From Cohnella thermotolerans DSM 17683 (GTDB lineage Bacteria; Bacillota; Bacilli; Paenibacillales; Paenibacillaceae), in the NCBI RefSeq assembly GCF_000429825.1, contig NZ_AUCP01000040.1, forward strand, positions 1 through 61,167: a stretch of 61,167 bases of DNA, read 5' to 3'. The position numbers and the translations under genes are program-made. Shown here in pieces: positions 8,197 to 18,108 of this stretch. The first letter of the stretch is position 1. Every line of letters starts with the position of its first letter. The notes under the pieces were generated by a model, which saw only the letters and a program-made list of their open reading frames with translations, was not told the origin of the DNA and did no database searches.

Positions 8197-8349
8197 GGAC
8201 CCAACGGAGCCACGCATCCGATAAACGCGGAGGAACGGATATCGGGTGCGGAATACGGAATGCCGGTGAAGATCGGCTACAACGTGTGGATCGGCGGGAG
8301 GGCGGTCATCAACCCCGGCGTAACCATCGGCAACACGCCGCGATTCTGA
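8197..8349 (+). pseudogene. Relic of a maltose/galactoside O-acetyltransferase gene
   Basis: Frame starting near 8197 reads [20 protein letters not shown] and continues with [20 protein letters not shown], then GN and a frame end at a TGA (8347-8349). This is the left-handed beta-helix core of maltose O-acetyltransferase (Maa/LacA), where intact proteins of about 185 residues read ATHP...EYGKPV.IG.NVWIGG. The N-terminal 100 or so residues and the C-terminal hexapeptide turns are absent and there is no start codon or ribosome binding site, so it is a remnant. It fills most of the gap between the GNAT and GH73 genes. Confidence 0.8.
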
Positions 8350-8392
8350 TACAAGATTTCCCCCTTTTCCGGACCGATGGGTCAAGAAAAAA

Positions 8393-9211
8393 TTACGCGG
8401 GCGAAGCTCGGGCATAATCGCGATTGATGATGTTTTTGACTAACCCCGGCCATTTCGAATTGGCGGGACAATATTTTCTGCCGATTTTCTCGATGGTGGT
8501 GTAGCCCTTGCCTATGTAATTTTTGGAGATCAACTGTCCGAATTTTTTCACGCTGTCGACCTTCGTCTTGAACCGGAGGTAGCCGGTTCCGTTGCTTGAG
8601 TTCAAGCCGAACAAATTGTTTTTGTTTTTGGCGATTTTGCTGTTGCCGTTGCCGCTTTCCAGCTTCATGACGGCGATGGTGAAGTAAGCGTTGATTCCGT
8701 ATTCTTCCTCGATTTCGAGCACCGCTTGTTCCAGGTCGTTACCCGCGAGTCCCGTCCCTTTGAAGATGGCCCGAATCGCTTCCTCCGTCAATCCGGAGTC
8801 GGAGACGACCTGGGAAGCGGGCTTGCGGGGAGAATCGGCGGCCAGCTTCCGGACTTTTGCGGCCGGCGCGGGGGTTTCTTTCACCGATTTGCCGTCAGGC
8901 TTGGCATACGCGCCGTGCACGTAGGTTCCGTCGGCCAACTGCAGCCAGCCGTTCTCGGTTTTGCCGACGACCGATATCGACGCCCCTTTTTTGAGAACAT
9001 TCAGAATTTTTGATTTGGCGGATGCTTCCGCCCGGACATTTAGATAATAAGCGGTGGTTACGTATGGCGTCGCAACGAGCTCCTTCTCATCGGATACGGC
9101 CGCCGCGTCGGCGAGGCCGCCCTGGGCGATGCCAAAATATAAGAAAATCGCAAAGAAGACGGCAAAGTAAACGCTTGAACGGCACGTTCTTTGAACAGGA
9201 AATTTCATCAT
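8393..9211 (-). CDS. Secreted SH3b-glucosaminidase (GH73) cell wall hydrolase
   Basis: A 272-residue exported protein. Residues 1 to about 36 are a signal peptide (basic start, core SSVYFAVFFAIFLYFGIAQG, then LADAAA). Residues about 48-105 are a bacterial SH3 domain (TTAYYLNVRAEASAKSKIL). After a Pro/Ala linker, residues about 140-270 are a GH73 endo-beta-N-acetylglucosaminidase domain with the catalytic glutamate in MKLESGNGNSKIAKNKNNLF. It cuts glycan chains of peptidoglycan outside the cell. Start: two adjacent ATGs at 9211 and 9208 behind GTAGGAGGAG. Confidence 0.88.
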   Translation of the reverse strand: MMKFPVQRTCRSSVYFAVFFAIFLYFGIAQGGLADAAAVSDEKELVATPYVTTAYYLNVRAEASAKSKILNVLKKGASISVVGKTENGWLQLADGTYVHGAYAKPDGKSVKETPAPAAKVRKLAADSPRKPASQVVSDSGLTEEAIRAIFKGTGLAGNDLEQAVLEIEEEYGINAYFTIAVMKLESGNGNSKIAKNKNNLFGLNSSNGTGYLRFKTKVDSVKKFGQLISKNYIGKGYTTIEKIGRKYCPANSKWPGLVKNIINRDYARASPA

Positions 9212-9402
9212 ACGACCACTCCTCCTACAGATGGTTGGAGACAGGTTACAATGATTGTACTGAGAAGCGGCCGAGAAGCATGTCAAAGTCTCTGAGCGTA
9301 TTGCATGTTTATTTGTCGCAATAAGCGAAATCCCCCGCCTTTTCGGTCGAGGGATAGGGGAACGCAACTTAAAAAATTTTAATATTGATTCGGTTTGGCC
9401 GT

Positions 9403-10872
9403 TCAAGACGGAGTCGGCCCGGCGATTTTGCGCAGCGCTTCGGACAATCGGACGACGCCTTCTTCGATCTGATCGAGCCTGGGCCTTGCGAAGCATAAAC
9501 GGAAGCAATCGGCATCCGAGCCGTATACGCTGCCCGGGACATAGACGACTCCTTCGCGAACGGCTTGCTCGAACAAGCGCAGATCGTCGATAGGGCGGCG
9601 CCATTGAACCCACAGGTTCAAGCCGCCTTCCGGCACCCGGTATTCCGTCTCGCCCGGGAGATGGGCGTCCAACGCGACGCGCAGGCTGTCCAGCTTATAA
9701 GCGAGCTTCAACCGAAGGTCCCGCAGATGGCGGTCGAATTCGCCGGAATCGAGAAATTCCGCTGCGACCCATTGCGGGATGGTGCTCAGGCCGAAATCCA
9801 TTTGCCGTCTGGCGTCGGCCAGCCGGGAGACGACGGAACCCGGCGCGGCCAGCCAGCCGATGCGAAGGCCCGATGCCGCAATTTTGGACAACGATCCGAT
9901 ATAGAGCACTTGCCCGCCCGCATCCATCGACCGGAGCGGGGGCGGAACGTTCCCGTCGAACGCCGTTAAGCTGAACGGGTCGTCCTCGACGATCGGAATG
10001 CCCCATTCGGCTGCGACGTCCAGCAGCCTTCGCTTGCGCTCGGCCGACAGGACGGTGCCCGTCGGATTTTGAAAGTTCGGATTGGTGAAAATCATTTTGA
10101 GCCGGTGCCGGCGGTGGAGCGCGACGATATCGTCGGGATCGAGGCCTTCCCGGCGATCGGCGCGCAGCCTGAGAACTTTGAGCCCGGCCGACTCGAAGAG
10201 CGAGAGCGAGCGGCAGTAGGACGGATCCTCCACCGCCACGGCGTCTCCCGGCTGCAGAAGGCAGTGGGTGATCAGAAACAGCGATTGCTGCGAGCCCGAC
10301 GTCACGATCAGCGACGATTCGGAAGCCTCGACGTTCAAATATCGCCGGAGAAACCGGGACAACGCCTCGCGGAGCGGTCGGAAGCCTTGCGGATCGTCGT
10401 AGCCCAAATAGCCGGAGTAAGGCCGTTCTTGCAGCAGCTTGCGCACGATGTCGTTCGGGAACAGGTCGGCGGACAGCTCCCCGCTGGCGAAATCGATCAC
10501 CGGGGCTTCCACGTTCAATTCGGAGCGGATGCGGCGCATGGCCGGAACGTTCGGGAGGAAGGTGCCGCTCTCGAGATATTGCCGCCAGTTCGGCGTCTTG
10601 ACCGTGCCCGCTGCAGGTCCGGCCACCCGGGTTCCGCTTCCGACCGCCCGTTCGACGAGCCCCAAGGATCGGAGTTCCTCGTAAGCTTGAATGACGGTCG
10701 TCCGGTTCACCCGGAGCATCGCCGCCAGCTTGCGCTCGGAGGGGAGAACGCTGCCCGGCGGAAATTCGCCGCTGCGTATTCGCCCTTCCATATGTCCGGC
10801 GATCTGCCGGTAAATCGGCGTCTTGGCTTGCCGATCGGGTTTCCACATGTTCTCGTTCACCGCTTTCGTCAT
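9403..10872 (-). CDS. MocR/PdxR-type regulator: GntR helix-turn-helix fused to class I aminotransferase
   Basis: A 489-residue fusion. Residues 18-85 are a GntR winged helix-turn-helix (LPSERKLAAMLRVNRTTVIQ). From about residue 120 the fold is a class I aminotransferase, with the PLP lysine K330 in YIGSLSKIAASGLRIGW, the NPNFQNPTG loop and ED in IVEDDPF. MocR proteins use PLP to sense a pyridoxal- or amine-derived ligand. The ATG at 10872 is very close to its GGGAG, so an ATG at 10848 is an alternative. Its divergent neighbour is a small membrane protein gene; a direct repeat between them is a likely binding site. Confidence 0.88.
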   Translation of the reverse strand: MTKAVNENMWKPDRQAKTPIYRQIAGHMEGRIRSGEFPPGSVLPSERKLAAMLRVNRTTVIQAYEELRSLGLVERAVGSGTRVAGPAAGTVKTPNWRQYLESGTFLPNVPAMRRIRSELNVEAPVIDFASGELSADLFPNDIVRKLLQERPYSGYLGYDDPQGFRPLREALSRFLRRYLNVEASESSLIVTSGSQQSLFLITHCLLQPGDAVAVEDPSYCRSLSLFESAGLKVLRLRADRREGLDPDDIVALHRRHRLKMIFTNPNFQNPTGTVLSAERKRRLLDVAAEWGIPIVEDDPFSLTAFDGNVPPPLRSMDAGGQVLYIGSLSKIAASGLRIGWLAAPGSVVSRLADARRQMDFGLSTIPQWVAAEFLDSGEFDRHLRDLRLKLAYKLDSLRVALDAHLPGETEYRVPEGGLNLWVQWRRPIDDLRLFEQAVREGVVYVPGSVYGSDADCFRLCFARPRLDQIEEGVVRLSEALRKIAGPTPS

Positions 10873-10912
10873 GCTCCCATTATTGCGGAAATCCGAGGCT
10901 CGTTCAAGCCGT

Positions 10913-10945
10913 ATTGGATGGGACAATCGGCTCGGAATTGGATGG
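10913..10945. promoter_or_regulatory. Direct repeat, candidate MocR operator
   Basis: ATTGGATGG occurs at 10913-10921 and again at 10937-10945, a head-to-tail repeat with a 24-base period (just over two helical turns), 40-73 bases upstream of the MocR-type gene. MocR regulators such as GabR and TauR are known to bind spaced direct repeats, so this is the expected form of operator. Confidence 0.5.
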
Positions 10946-11004
10946 TGAACTCGCGGCGCAAACCGACTAAGATACACGATAGAGAAAAAGAAATGGGGGA
11001 TTCG

Positions 11005-11214
11005 ATGAACGTCGAATGGTTGATCGCCCTGGTCGTCGTCGTTATGCTGATCGCGCTGGTGAGCACGTTCACCGTGGGATTCTCCCGCAGCAACCGGGAG
11101 GAGAACTCCGATTATATGAAGCGGACGGGCCGGAACTGGACGAATCTGGCGCTGCTGTACGCCGTTATTTTCCTGATCGTCTTGTTGATCTTTTTTATCG
11201 TCTGGAAAAGCTGA
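11005..11214 (+). CDS. Small two-span membrane protein, 69 residues
   Basis: ATG at 11005 follows GGGGGA. The product has two strong hydrophobic segments, residues 4-25 (WLIALVVVVMLIALVSTFTV) and about 48-66 (LALLYAVIFLIVLLIFFIVW), separated by a polar loop SRSNREENSDYMKRTGRN. No family recognised. It is divergent from the MocR-type regulator and 112 bases before fabI, so it could be under the regulator's control; that is inference. Confidence 0.7.
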   Translation: MNVEWLIALVVVVMLIALVSTFTVGFSRSNREENSDYMKRTGRNWTNLALLYAVIFLIVLLIFFIVWKS

Positions 11215-11285
11215 CCGCACCCGCCCGGGGAAGGGAACGGCGCCCGGCTTTGCCTCCGGATGTAGAACTATCCCGCGCAAAGTAG

Positions 11286-11291
11286 TATAAT
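11286..11291 (+). promoter_or_regulatory. Probable -10 of fabI
   Basis: A consensus TATAAT lies 36 bases before the fabI start codon. No convincing -35 hexamer and no FapR-like palindrome were seen. Confidence 0.4.
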
Positions 11292-11326
11292 AGCGGCTAG
11301 CTCTGCATTGTATTGGAGGAAACTTC

Positions 11327-12103
11327 ATGTCTCAACTGTTGGAAGGCAAAACGATCGTTGTCATGGGCGTCGCCAACGAGCGCAGCATCGCTTGGGGAAT
11401 CGCCAAGTCGTTGCACCGTCAAGGCGCCAAGCTTGTATTTACGTACCGGAAGGAGCGTTCGCGGGACAAGCTCCTGAAGCTCCTGGAGACCAGCGGCATC
11501 GAAGCGAAGGCAGTCGTCGCCTGCGACGTGTCGGACGACGCCAGCGTCGCCGAAGCGTTCGAACGCATCGGCAAGGAGGCGGGGACGATTCACGGCGTCG
11601 CGCATTCGCTCGCGTATTCGGACAAGGACGAGCTGAAGGGCGAATACGTCGATACGTCGCGCGCCGGCTACATGCTGGCCCAGGATTCGAGCGCCTATTC
11701 GCTCGTCGCGGTCGCCCGCGAAGCGAAGAAATGGATGACCGAAGGCGGCGGCATCGTCACGCAGTCGTATATCGGGGCGGAGCGCGTCGTGAAAAACTAC
11801 AACGTCATGGGCGTCGCCAAGGCGGCGCTGGAAGCGAGCGTCCGTTATTTGGCGGAGGATTTGGGCAAATACGGCATTCGCGTCAATGCGGTATCGGCCG
11901 GGCCGATCCGCACGCTGGCCGCCAAAGGCGTATCCGGCTTCAACGAGATCATGTCGACCATCGAGGAGAAGGCGCCGCTTCGCCGGAACGTCGACCACGA
12001 GGAAGTCGGGGATGCGACGATGTTCCTGCTGAGCGACCTGTCCAGAGGCATTACCGGCGAAGTGCTGCACGTAGATGCCGGGTACCATATTATCGGGCTG
12101 TAA
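11327..12103 (+). CDS. fabI: Enoyl-[acyl-carrier-protein] reductase (NADH)
   Basis: The 258-residue protein is the short-chain dehydrogenase type enoyl-ACP reductase that completes each cycle of fatty acid elongation in the cytoplasm. The divergent nucleotide motif GVANERSIAWGIAKSL (residues 14-29), catalytic Tyr148 (QSYIG), Tyr158 (KNYNVMG) and Lys165 (AKAALEA) follow the FabI spacing, and the substrate loop AGPIRTLAAKGVSGF is intact. Start ATG follows TTGGAGGAAAC. Single-gene unit ahead of a dyad at 12223. Confidence 0.95.
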   Translation: MSQLLEGKTIVVMGVANERSIAWGIAKSLHRQGAKLVFTYRKERSRDKLLKLLETSGIEAKAVVACDVSDDASVAEAFERIGKEAGTIHGVAHSLAYSDKDELKGEYVDTSRAGYMLAQDSSAYSLVAVAREAKKWMTEGGGIVTQSYIGAERVVKNYNVMGVAKAALEASVRYLAEDLGKYGIRVNAVSAGPIRTLAAKGVSGFNEIMSTIEEKAPLRRNVDHEEVGDATMFLLSDLSRGITGEVLHVDAGYHIIGL

Positions 12104-12424
12104 TTCGATTCCGAAGAACGGGGGATTTGTCCCGCGCGCGGCGCGGCGGCAAGTCCTTTTTTTTCTTGCCGGTTATTCGCGTTACCCAAGCCCGCCGTAC
12201 TTCCGGTTGCGAATCCAAACGTCAGGGGCTGTCCCGGGGGGCCGAGAATCGGCCCTCTGGAGACAGCCCCTGTTACATTCTTACGTTAACGCGACGAATT
12301 GCGGTCTTCCGCCTGCACTCCATCGACTTTGGCGCCGAGCGGCTCCCTGATGCACCGGAGCGGCCAATAGGAGGAAGAGCCGGCGATCGTCACGCAAGGG
12401 CGGGAGCGTTCTGCTTATGCGGCA
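12104..12424. other. Gene-free stretch between fabI and uraA
   Basis: This 321-base region between two convergent genes holds the dyad at 12223-12272 and a run of eight T at about 12156. I see no open frame with a ribosome binding site. Confidence 0.6.
12223..12272. terminator. Long dyad between convergent fabI and uraA, possible terminator
   Basis: CAGGGGCTGTC (12223-12233) pairs perfectly with GACAGCCCCTG (12262-12272), with an inner GGCC-GAGAATC-GGCC. The T-tract on either side is poor (TTACATTC), so it may act as a weak bidirectional terminator or a transcript-stabilising hairpin. Confidence 0.5.
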
Positions 12425-13717
12425 TCAGTGTCCGGCGTCCACCGTGTCGTTGGAGACGCGCATGACTTCGAACAACTTGAACAACAGGCTCAAGACGATA
12501 GCGACGACGGTGGCCAGCGCCATGCCGGTCAGGGAGAAGTCGCCGATCTTGATCGTGACGCCGGACAAGCCGGTGACGAGGACGACCGTCGTCAGATAAA
12601 GGTTCGTCGGCTTGCTGTAGTCGACCTTCGATTCGACGAGCATGCGCAAGCCGGAAGCGGCGATGACGCCGAACAGCAGCAGGGAGACGCCGCCCATGAC
12701 CGCACCCGGAATGGCCGCAATCAGCGCCGAGAACTTGCCGAGGAAGGAGAGCACGATCGCGAACACGGCCGCGCCGCCGATGACGAAGGTGGAATAGACG
12801 CGGGTGATGGCGAGCACGCCGATGTTTTCTCCGTAGGTCGTGTTCGGAGTTGCGCCGGTGAAGCCGGAGAGAATCGTCGAGATGCCGTTGCTCAGGAGCG
12901 AACGGTGCAGGCCGGGATCTTTGGTCAAGTCTTTGCCGACGATGTTGCCGGTAACGATCAGGTGGCCGGTATGCTCGACGACGACGACGAGCGCGGCCGG
13001 GACGATCGTCAGAATGGCGGACAGCTCGAAGGTCGGCCAGGAGAACGTTGGCGCATCGAAGAAGCGGGCCGCTTCGACGCCGGAGAAATTCGTCAGGCCG
13101 GCGAGCCAGGCAATGACGTAGCCCGCGACGATGCCGAACAAAATTGGGATGATGCGCATAAAACCCCGGAACAGCACGGAACCGAGCACCGTGATGAGCA
13201 GCGTAACCGTCGAGACGAAAATCGTGGTCGCGTCCGGCTTCCAATCCGGCGTTCCGTCGGAGATCCATCCGGCCATCCGCGCGGCGACGGGGATCAGCTC
13301 AAGCCCGATGACGGCGATAATGGCGCCCATGGCGGCCGGCGGGAACACGACGTGAATCCATTTGGTTCCGGCCAATTGGATGATGTAAGCCACCAGGGCG
13401 AACACGACGCCCGCGACGATAAATCCGCCCAGTGCCGCGGAATAACCGTCTCCATGGGAAGCGTGCGCGCCGATGACGGCGCCGGCCGGTGCGATGAACG
13501 CGAAGCTGGAGCCGAGGTAGGCGGGAATCTTGCCTTTGCAAATCAGGATGTAGAGCAGGGTGCCGATGCCGTTCATAAGCAAACAAACGGCCGGATCGAC
13601 TTCCAGCAGGTTCGGGACGAGCACGGTCGAGCCGAACATGGCGAATAGGTGCTGCAGGCTGAGCATAACGCTCTGCCCGAGCGGGGGTCTTTCGTGAACG
13701 CCGATCTCGCGTCTCAT
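12425..13717 (-). CDS. uraA: Uracil/xanthine permease (NCS2 family), UraA-like
   Basis: A 430-residue, 14-helix nucleobase:cation symporter. NCS2 hallmarks seen are QHLFAMFGSTVLVPNL at the first helix, the helix-8 block VVEHTGHLIVTGNIVGKDL with its substrate-binding glutamate, and the helix-10 signature GFTGATPNTTYGENIG. The latter, with TTYGEN, fits uracil permeases rather than purine ones. Start ATG follows TTGGAGGAATT. It is a stand-alone gene with its own good promoter and no PyrR-type attenuator visible in the 50-base leader. Confidence 0.92.
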   Translation of the reverse strand: MRREIGVHERPPLGQSVMLSLQHLFAMFGSTVLVPNLLEVDPAVCLLMNGIGTLLYILICKGKIPAYLGSSFAFIAPAGAVIGAHASHGDGYSAALGGFIVAGVVFALVAYIIQLAGTKWIHVVFPPAAMGAIIAVIGLELIPVAARMAGWISDGTPDWKPDATTIFVSTVTLLITVLGSVLFRGFMRIIPILFGIVAGYVIAWLAGLTNFSGVEAARFFDAPTFSWPTFELSAILTIVPAALVVVVEHTGHLIVTGNIVGKDLTKDPGLHRSLLSNGISTILSGFTGATPNTTYGENIGVLAITRVYSTFVIGGAAVFAIVLSFLGKFSALIAAIPGAVMGGVSLLLFGVIAASGLRMLVESKVDYSKPTNLYLTTVVLVTGLSGVTIKIGDFSLTGMALATVVAIVLSLLFKLFEVMRVSNDTVDAGH

Positions 13718-13770
13718 AATCGGTGAATTCCTCCAATGAAATAAGGTCGCTTCCTTTGATGCCCTTGTAG

Positions 13771-13799
13771 ATTCTACATAGCGCGGCGCAAGTTGACAA
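13771..13799 (-). promoter_or_regulatory. Sigma-A promoter of uraA
   Basis: On the minus strand TTGTCA (13799-13794) and TAGAAT (13776-13771) are separated by exactly 17 bases, 54 bases before the uraA start codon. Confidence 0.7.
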
Positions 13800-13896
13800 G
13801 CGTTCCTTTCAAAGTTTTCGAATCGCCGCGTCTAAATATCCCTTTCGCGCCAGCGGCGCCCAACGGCGAGGCGAACCCGCGCTTCCCGTCCGACGC

Positions 13897-13936
13897 AAAA
13901 AAGGGGATCGTCCCGCAGCAGCGGAACGATCCCCAT
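13897..13936 (-). terminator. Terminator of the uxuR-uxuA-uxuB operon
   Basis: Read leftwards, GGGGATCGT-T-CCGC pairs with GCGG-G-ACGATCCCC around TGCT and is followed by TTTTTTGCG, just after the uxuB stop codon. Confidence 0.85.
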
Positions 13937-13955
13937 TGGCGCTTGTTTGATTCGC

Positions 13956-14813
13956 CTATACGCCCGAATAGGCCAGAAACCCGCCGTCCACCGGCACGAC
14001 GGTGCCGGTGACGAAGCCGGACGTCGCGTCGTCGACGAGCCACAGCAGCGTGCCGAGCAGATCCTCCGGCTCGCCGAACCGCCGCATCGGCGTGTGCGCG
14101 ACGATTTTGCGCGAACGCTCGGTCGGCGTGCCGTCCGCGTTGCGGAGCAGATTGCGATTCTGCTCGGTCAGGAAGAAGCCCGGCGCGATCGCGTTCACGC
14201 GGATGCCCGCTTCGGCGAAATGAACGGCGAGCCATTGCGTGAAGTTTTCGATGGCCGCCTTCGCCGCGCTGTACGCCGGCACCTTCGTCATCGGCGACGG
14301 AGCGCTCATCGAGGAGACGTTCAGGATGACGCCCGAGCCGCGCTCCGTCATGTCGCGGGCGAAAATTTGCGTCGGAATGAGCGTCCCGACGAAGTTCAGG
14401 TCGAGGACGTTGCGGAACCCTTCCACACTGACGTCGAAGAACGTCGTCACGCCCGGGGCGCCAAGATCGTCCGGCCGGAAAATTTCGTTCGTCGTATTGG
14501 CGCTCGGATGGTTGCCGCCCGCGCCGTTCAGCAAGATGTCGCAAGACCCCAGCCGCTCGCGCACGACGCGCGCCGCCTCCTCGACGCTTGCTGCGTCGGT
14601 CACGTCGCATGCGACCGCGATAGCCGTGCCTCCGGCCGCTTCGATCTCGCGGACGACGTTTGCCCCTTTCTCGGCCGTGCGGTTCAGAATCGCCACCTTG
14701 ACGCCCTGCCGGGCAAGCTCGATCGCCATGACCCGGCAGAGGACGCCGGAGCCTCCGGTGACGACGGCGACTTTGCCGGCCAGCGCCGGATGAATCGGCA
14801 ATTCCGTTCTCAT
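13956..14813 (-). CDS. uxuB: D-mannonate oxidoreductase (fructuronate reductase), SDR type
   Basis: A 285-residue short-chain dehydrogenase: nucleotide motif [14 protein letters not shown] (18-31), NAG-like NGAGG motif, catalytic Ser in [10 protein letters not shown], and YSAAKAA with the Tyr/Lys pair. It converts D-fructuronate to D-mannonate with NAD(P)H. The call rests on the family of Bacillus YjmF-type enzymes (SDR, not the long-chain UxuB of E. coli) and on the direct coupling to uxuA: start and stop overlap as ATGA at 14810-14813. Ends at a strong terminator. Confidence 0.85.
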   Translation of the reverse strand: MRTELPIHPALAGKVAVVTGGSGVLCRVMAIELARQGVKVAILNRTAEKGANVVREIEAAGGTAIAVACDVTDAASVEEAARVVRERLGSCDILLNGAGGNHPSANTTNEIFRPDDLGAPGVTTFFDVSVEGFRNVLDLNFVGTLIPTQIFARDMTERGSGVILNVSSMSAPSPMTKVPAYSAAKAAIENFTQWLAVHFAEAGIRVNAIAPGFFLTEQNRNLLRNADGTPTERSRKIVAHTPMRRFGEPEDLLGTLLWLVDDATSGFVTGTVVPVDGGFLAYSGV

Positions 14814-15895
14814 GGCGCAACCTTCCTTTCCCGGGCTGCGCGGCGCTCGGCGCCGTCCCACAGCCCCCACAAATACATGATGCCTAAGGCGCGATCGTAC
14901 AACCCGTACCCCGGCCGGCATTGCTCGCCCCACAGATGGCGGCCGTGATCGGGCCGCGCATAGCCGGTGAACCCGATGTCGTGATACGCCTGGACGATGC
15001 CGGCGATATCGACCGTGCCGTCCTGCGTGCGGTGGGACGTCTCGATGAAGTCGCCGTTCTCGTACACGCGCACGTTGCGGATATGGGCGAACGGAATGCG
15101 GTCCGCGAACTCGTGAATCATGGCGACGATGTCGTTGTCCGGATTGGCCCCGAGGGAGCCGCTGCACAACGTAATGCCGTTATAAGGGCTGTCGTACAGC
15201 TTCAAGAAACGGCGCAGGTTGGCCTGGCTCGTAATGATGCGGGGCAAGCCGAACACCGGCCACGGCGGATCGTCCGGATGAATCGCCATCTTGATGCCGC
15301 AGCGCTCGGCGACCGGAACGATCTCGCTGAGGAAATAGCGGAGATTGTCCCACAGATGCTCCTGCGTCACGCCTTGGTACGCTTCGAACAGCGCGGTCAA
15401 ATGCGCGAGCCGCTCGGGCTCCCAGCCGGGCATCGTCAGCGCCGAATTCTCGTTGATGCGCCTCACCAGCTCGAACGGGTCGATATCTTCGATTTTGCTT
15501 TTCTCGTAGAACAGCGCCGTCGATCCGTCTTCCAGCTCCTTGCGCAGATCGGTGCGCAGCCAGTCGAACACCGGCATGAAATTGTAGCAGATAACCTTCA
15601 CGCCGACTTGCGCCAGCTTCTCGATCGTCCGCTTGTAATTGGCGATGTACCCGTCCCGGCTCGGCCGTCCCAGCTTAATGTCCTCATGGACGTTGACGCT
15701 CTCGACGACGTCGATGTTCAGACCGGCGCGCGCCGCCTGATCGCGTACCGCCTCAATTTTGTCCATCGGCCATTCCTCGCCGGCCGGCACGTCGTGCAGC
15801 GCCCACACGATGCCCGTCACGCCGGGAATTTGCCGGATTTGGTCCAGCGTGACGGTGTCGTTGCCTTCGCCGAACCAGCGGAATCCCATTTGCAT
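14810..15895 (-). CDS. uxuA: Mannonate dehydratase
   Basis: A 361-residue TIM-barrel enzyme that dehydrates D-mannonate to 2-keto-3-deoxygluconate in the hexuronate pathway. Family segments are [20 protein letters not shown] at the N-terminus, [13 protein letters not shown], the metal-site stretch [29 protein letters not shown] and the final [14 protein letters not shown] choose ATG 15895, six bases after GGGGGAGGAA, over the upstream in-frame 15913. It sits 22 bases downstream of the GntR gene in the same operon. Confidence 0.95.
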   Translation of the reverse strand: MQMGFRWFGEGNDTVTLDQIRQIPGVTGIVWALHDVPAGEEWPMDKIEAVRDQAARAGLNIDVVESVNVHEDIKLGRPSRDGYIANYKRTIEKLAQVGVKVICYNFMPVFDWLRTDLRKELEDGSTALFYEKSKIEDIDPFELVRRINENSALTMPGWEPERLAHLTALFEAYQGVTQEHLWDNLRYFLSEIVPVAERCGIKMAIHPDDPPWPVFGLPRIITSQANLRRFLKLYDSPYNGITLCSGSLGANPDNDIVAMIHEFADRIPFAHIRNVRVYENGDFIETSHRTQDGTVDIAGIVQAYHDIGFTGYARPDHGRHLWGEQCRPGYGLYDRALGIMYLWGLWDGAERRAARERKVAP

Positions 15896-15917
15896 GCTCG
15901 GTTCCTCCCCCAAGGAT

Positions 15918-16589
15918 TCATTTGAAGTATTGCGGAAACTTCTCCTTGAGCATCGCCTGATCGTGAATGTTCAAGGAGAGATGTTCCTTCATGACCTTCT
16001 CCGCCGCGTCGGCGTCGCGGGACCGGATCGCTTCCGCCATCTGCTTGTGCTGGGCGTACAGATGGTCCCAATCGTGATCGCTGACGAGGCGCAGCATCCG
16101 GCTGCGGTTCAGATGGGCGTTCATCTGCTGAATGACCGACCACGTGTTCAGCTTGCGGCAGCCTTCGAAGATCGTGCGGTGAAAAGCTTCGTCCAGCTCG
16201 AACATCCGCTTGTCGTCTTCGCGGGCGATGCTCTCCCGCTGGCGGAGCAGATTCGTCTCGAGCGCCTCGAGGGATTCGTCGGGAAAAGACGCGCAAGCGA
16301 GGCGGATGACCGCCTTCTCCAGCTGCTCCCGCATGAAGCGGGCTTCCTCGACGAGCTCCGGATCGATGAGCGAGACGAACGTGCCGCGCTGCGGCAGCAC
16401 CTGCACGAGGCCTTCCTGCGCGAGCCGGACGAAGCTCTCGCGGACCGGCGTGCGGCTGACGCCGAACGCGAGGGAGGCTTCCTTCTCCGACAAAGCCGCG
16501 CCCGGAGGCAGCTCCAGGCTCAAAATTTGCTCCCTTAGCTTCGCATAGACGGCATCCCGCGCGGATGCCGGCGTTACGTTCAAATTCAT
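15918..16589 (-). CDS. GntR family regulator with FCD domain, hexuronate regulator
   Basis: A 223-residue protein: winged helix-turn-helix at about 10-75 (LSEKEASLAFGVSRTPVRES) and an all-helical FCD ligand domain at about 85-215, with metal/ligand histidines in FELDEAFHRTIF and KEHLSLNIHDQ. This FadR subfamily includes UxuR and ExuR. It is the first gene of the leftward uxu operon and lies opposite uxaC with one perfect palindrome between them, so it most likely represses both directions until a hexuronate intermediate binds. Confidence 0.88.
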   Translation of the reverse strand: MNLNVTPASARDAVYAKLREQILSLELPPGAALSEKEASLAFGVSRTPVRESFVRLAQEGLVQVLPQRGTFVSLIDPELVEEARFMREQLEKAVIRLACASFPDESLEALETNLLRQRESIAREDDKRMFELDEAFHRTIFEGCRKLNTWSVIQQMNAHLNRSRMLRLVSDHDWDHLYAQHKQMAEAIRSRDADAAEKVMKEHLSLNIHDQAMLKEKFPQYFK

Positions 16590-16605
16590 TTCTCAGCCTC
16601 CTATG

Positions 16606-16641
16606 GTTCCATACTACCACACTTGTATGGTAGTATGGAAC
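16606..16641. promoter_or_regulatory. Perfect 14+14 bp palindrome, GntR operator between uxu and uxaC-aguA
   Basis: GTTCCATACTACCA (16606-16619) and TGGTAGTATGGAAC (16628-16641) are exact reverse complements around CACTTGTA. It is centred in the 89-base divergent region, 38 bases before the uxaC start and 17 bases before the regulator start. A TGGT/ACCA core is usual for FadR-type operators. Confidence 0.8.
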
Positions 16642-16678
16642 TCGTGAAGTTATTTTTGTAGGGGGAGGCTATCGGCGG

Positions 16679-18082
<1,404 letters not shown>

Positions 18083-18108
18083 GGATGGACAACGGGAGGA
18101 GAATCGGC

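Noticed and set aside
13718..13770. Possible PyrR attenuator in the uraA leader
   Set aside because: The leader is only about 50 bases and contains no terminator hairpin or PyrR-binding loop.
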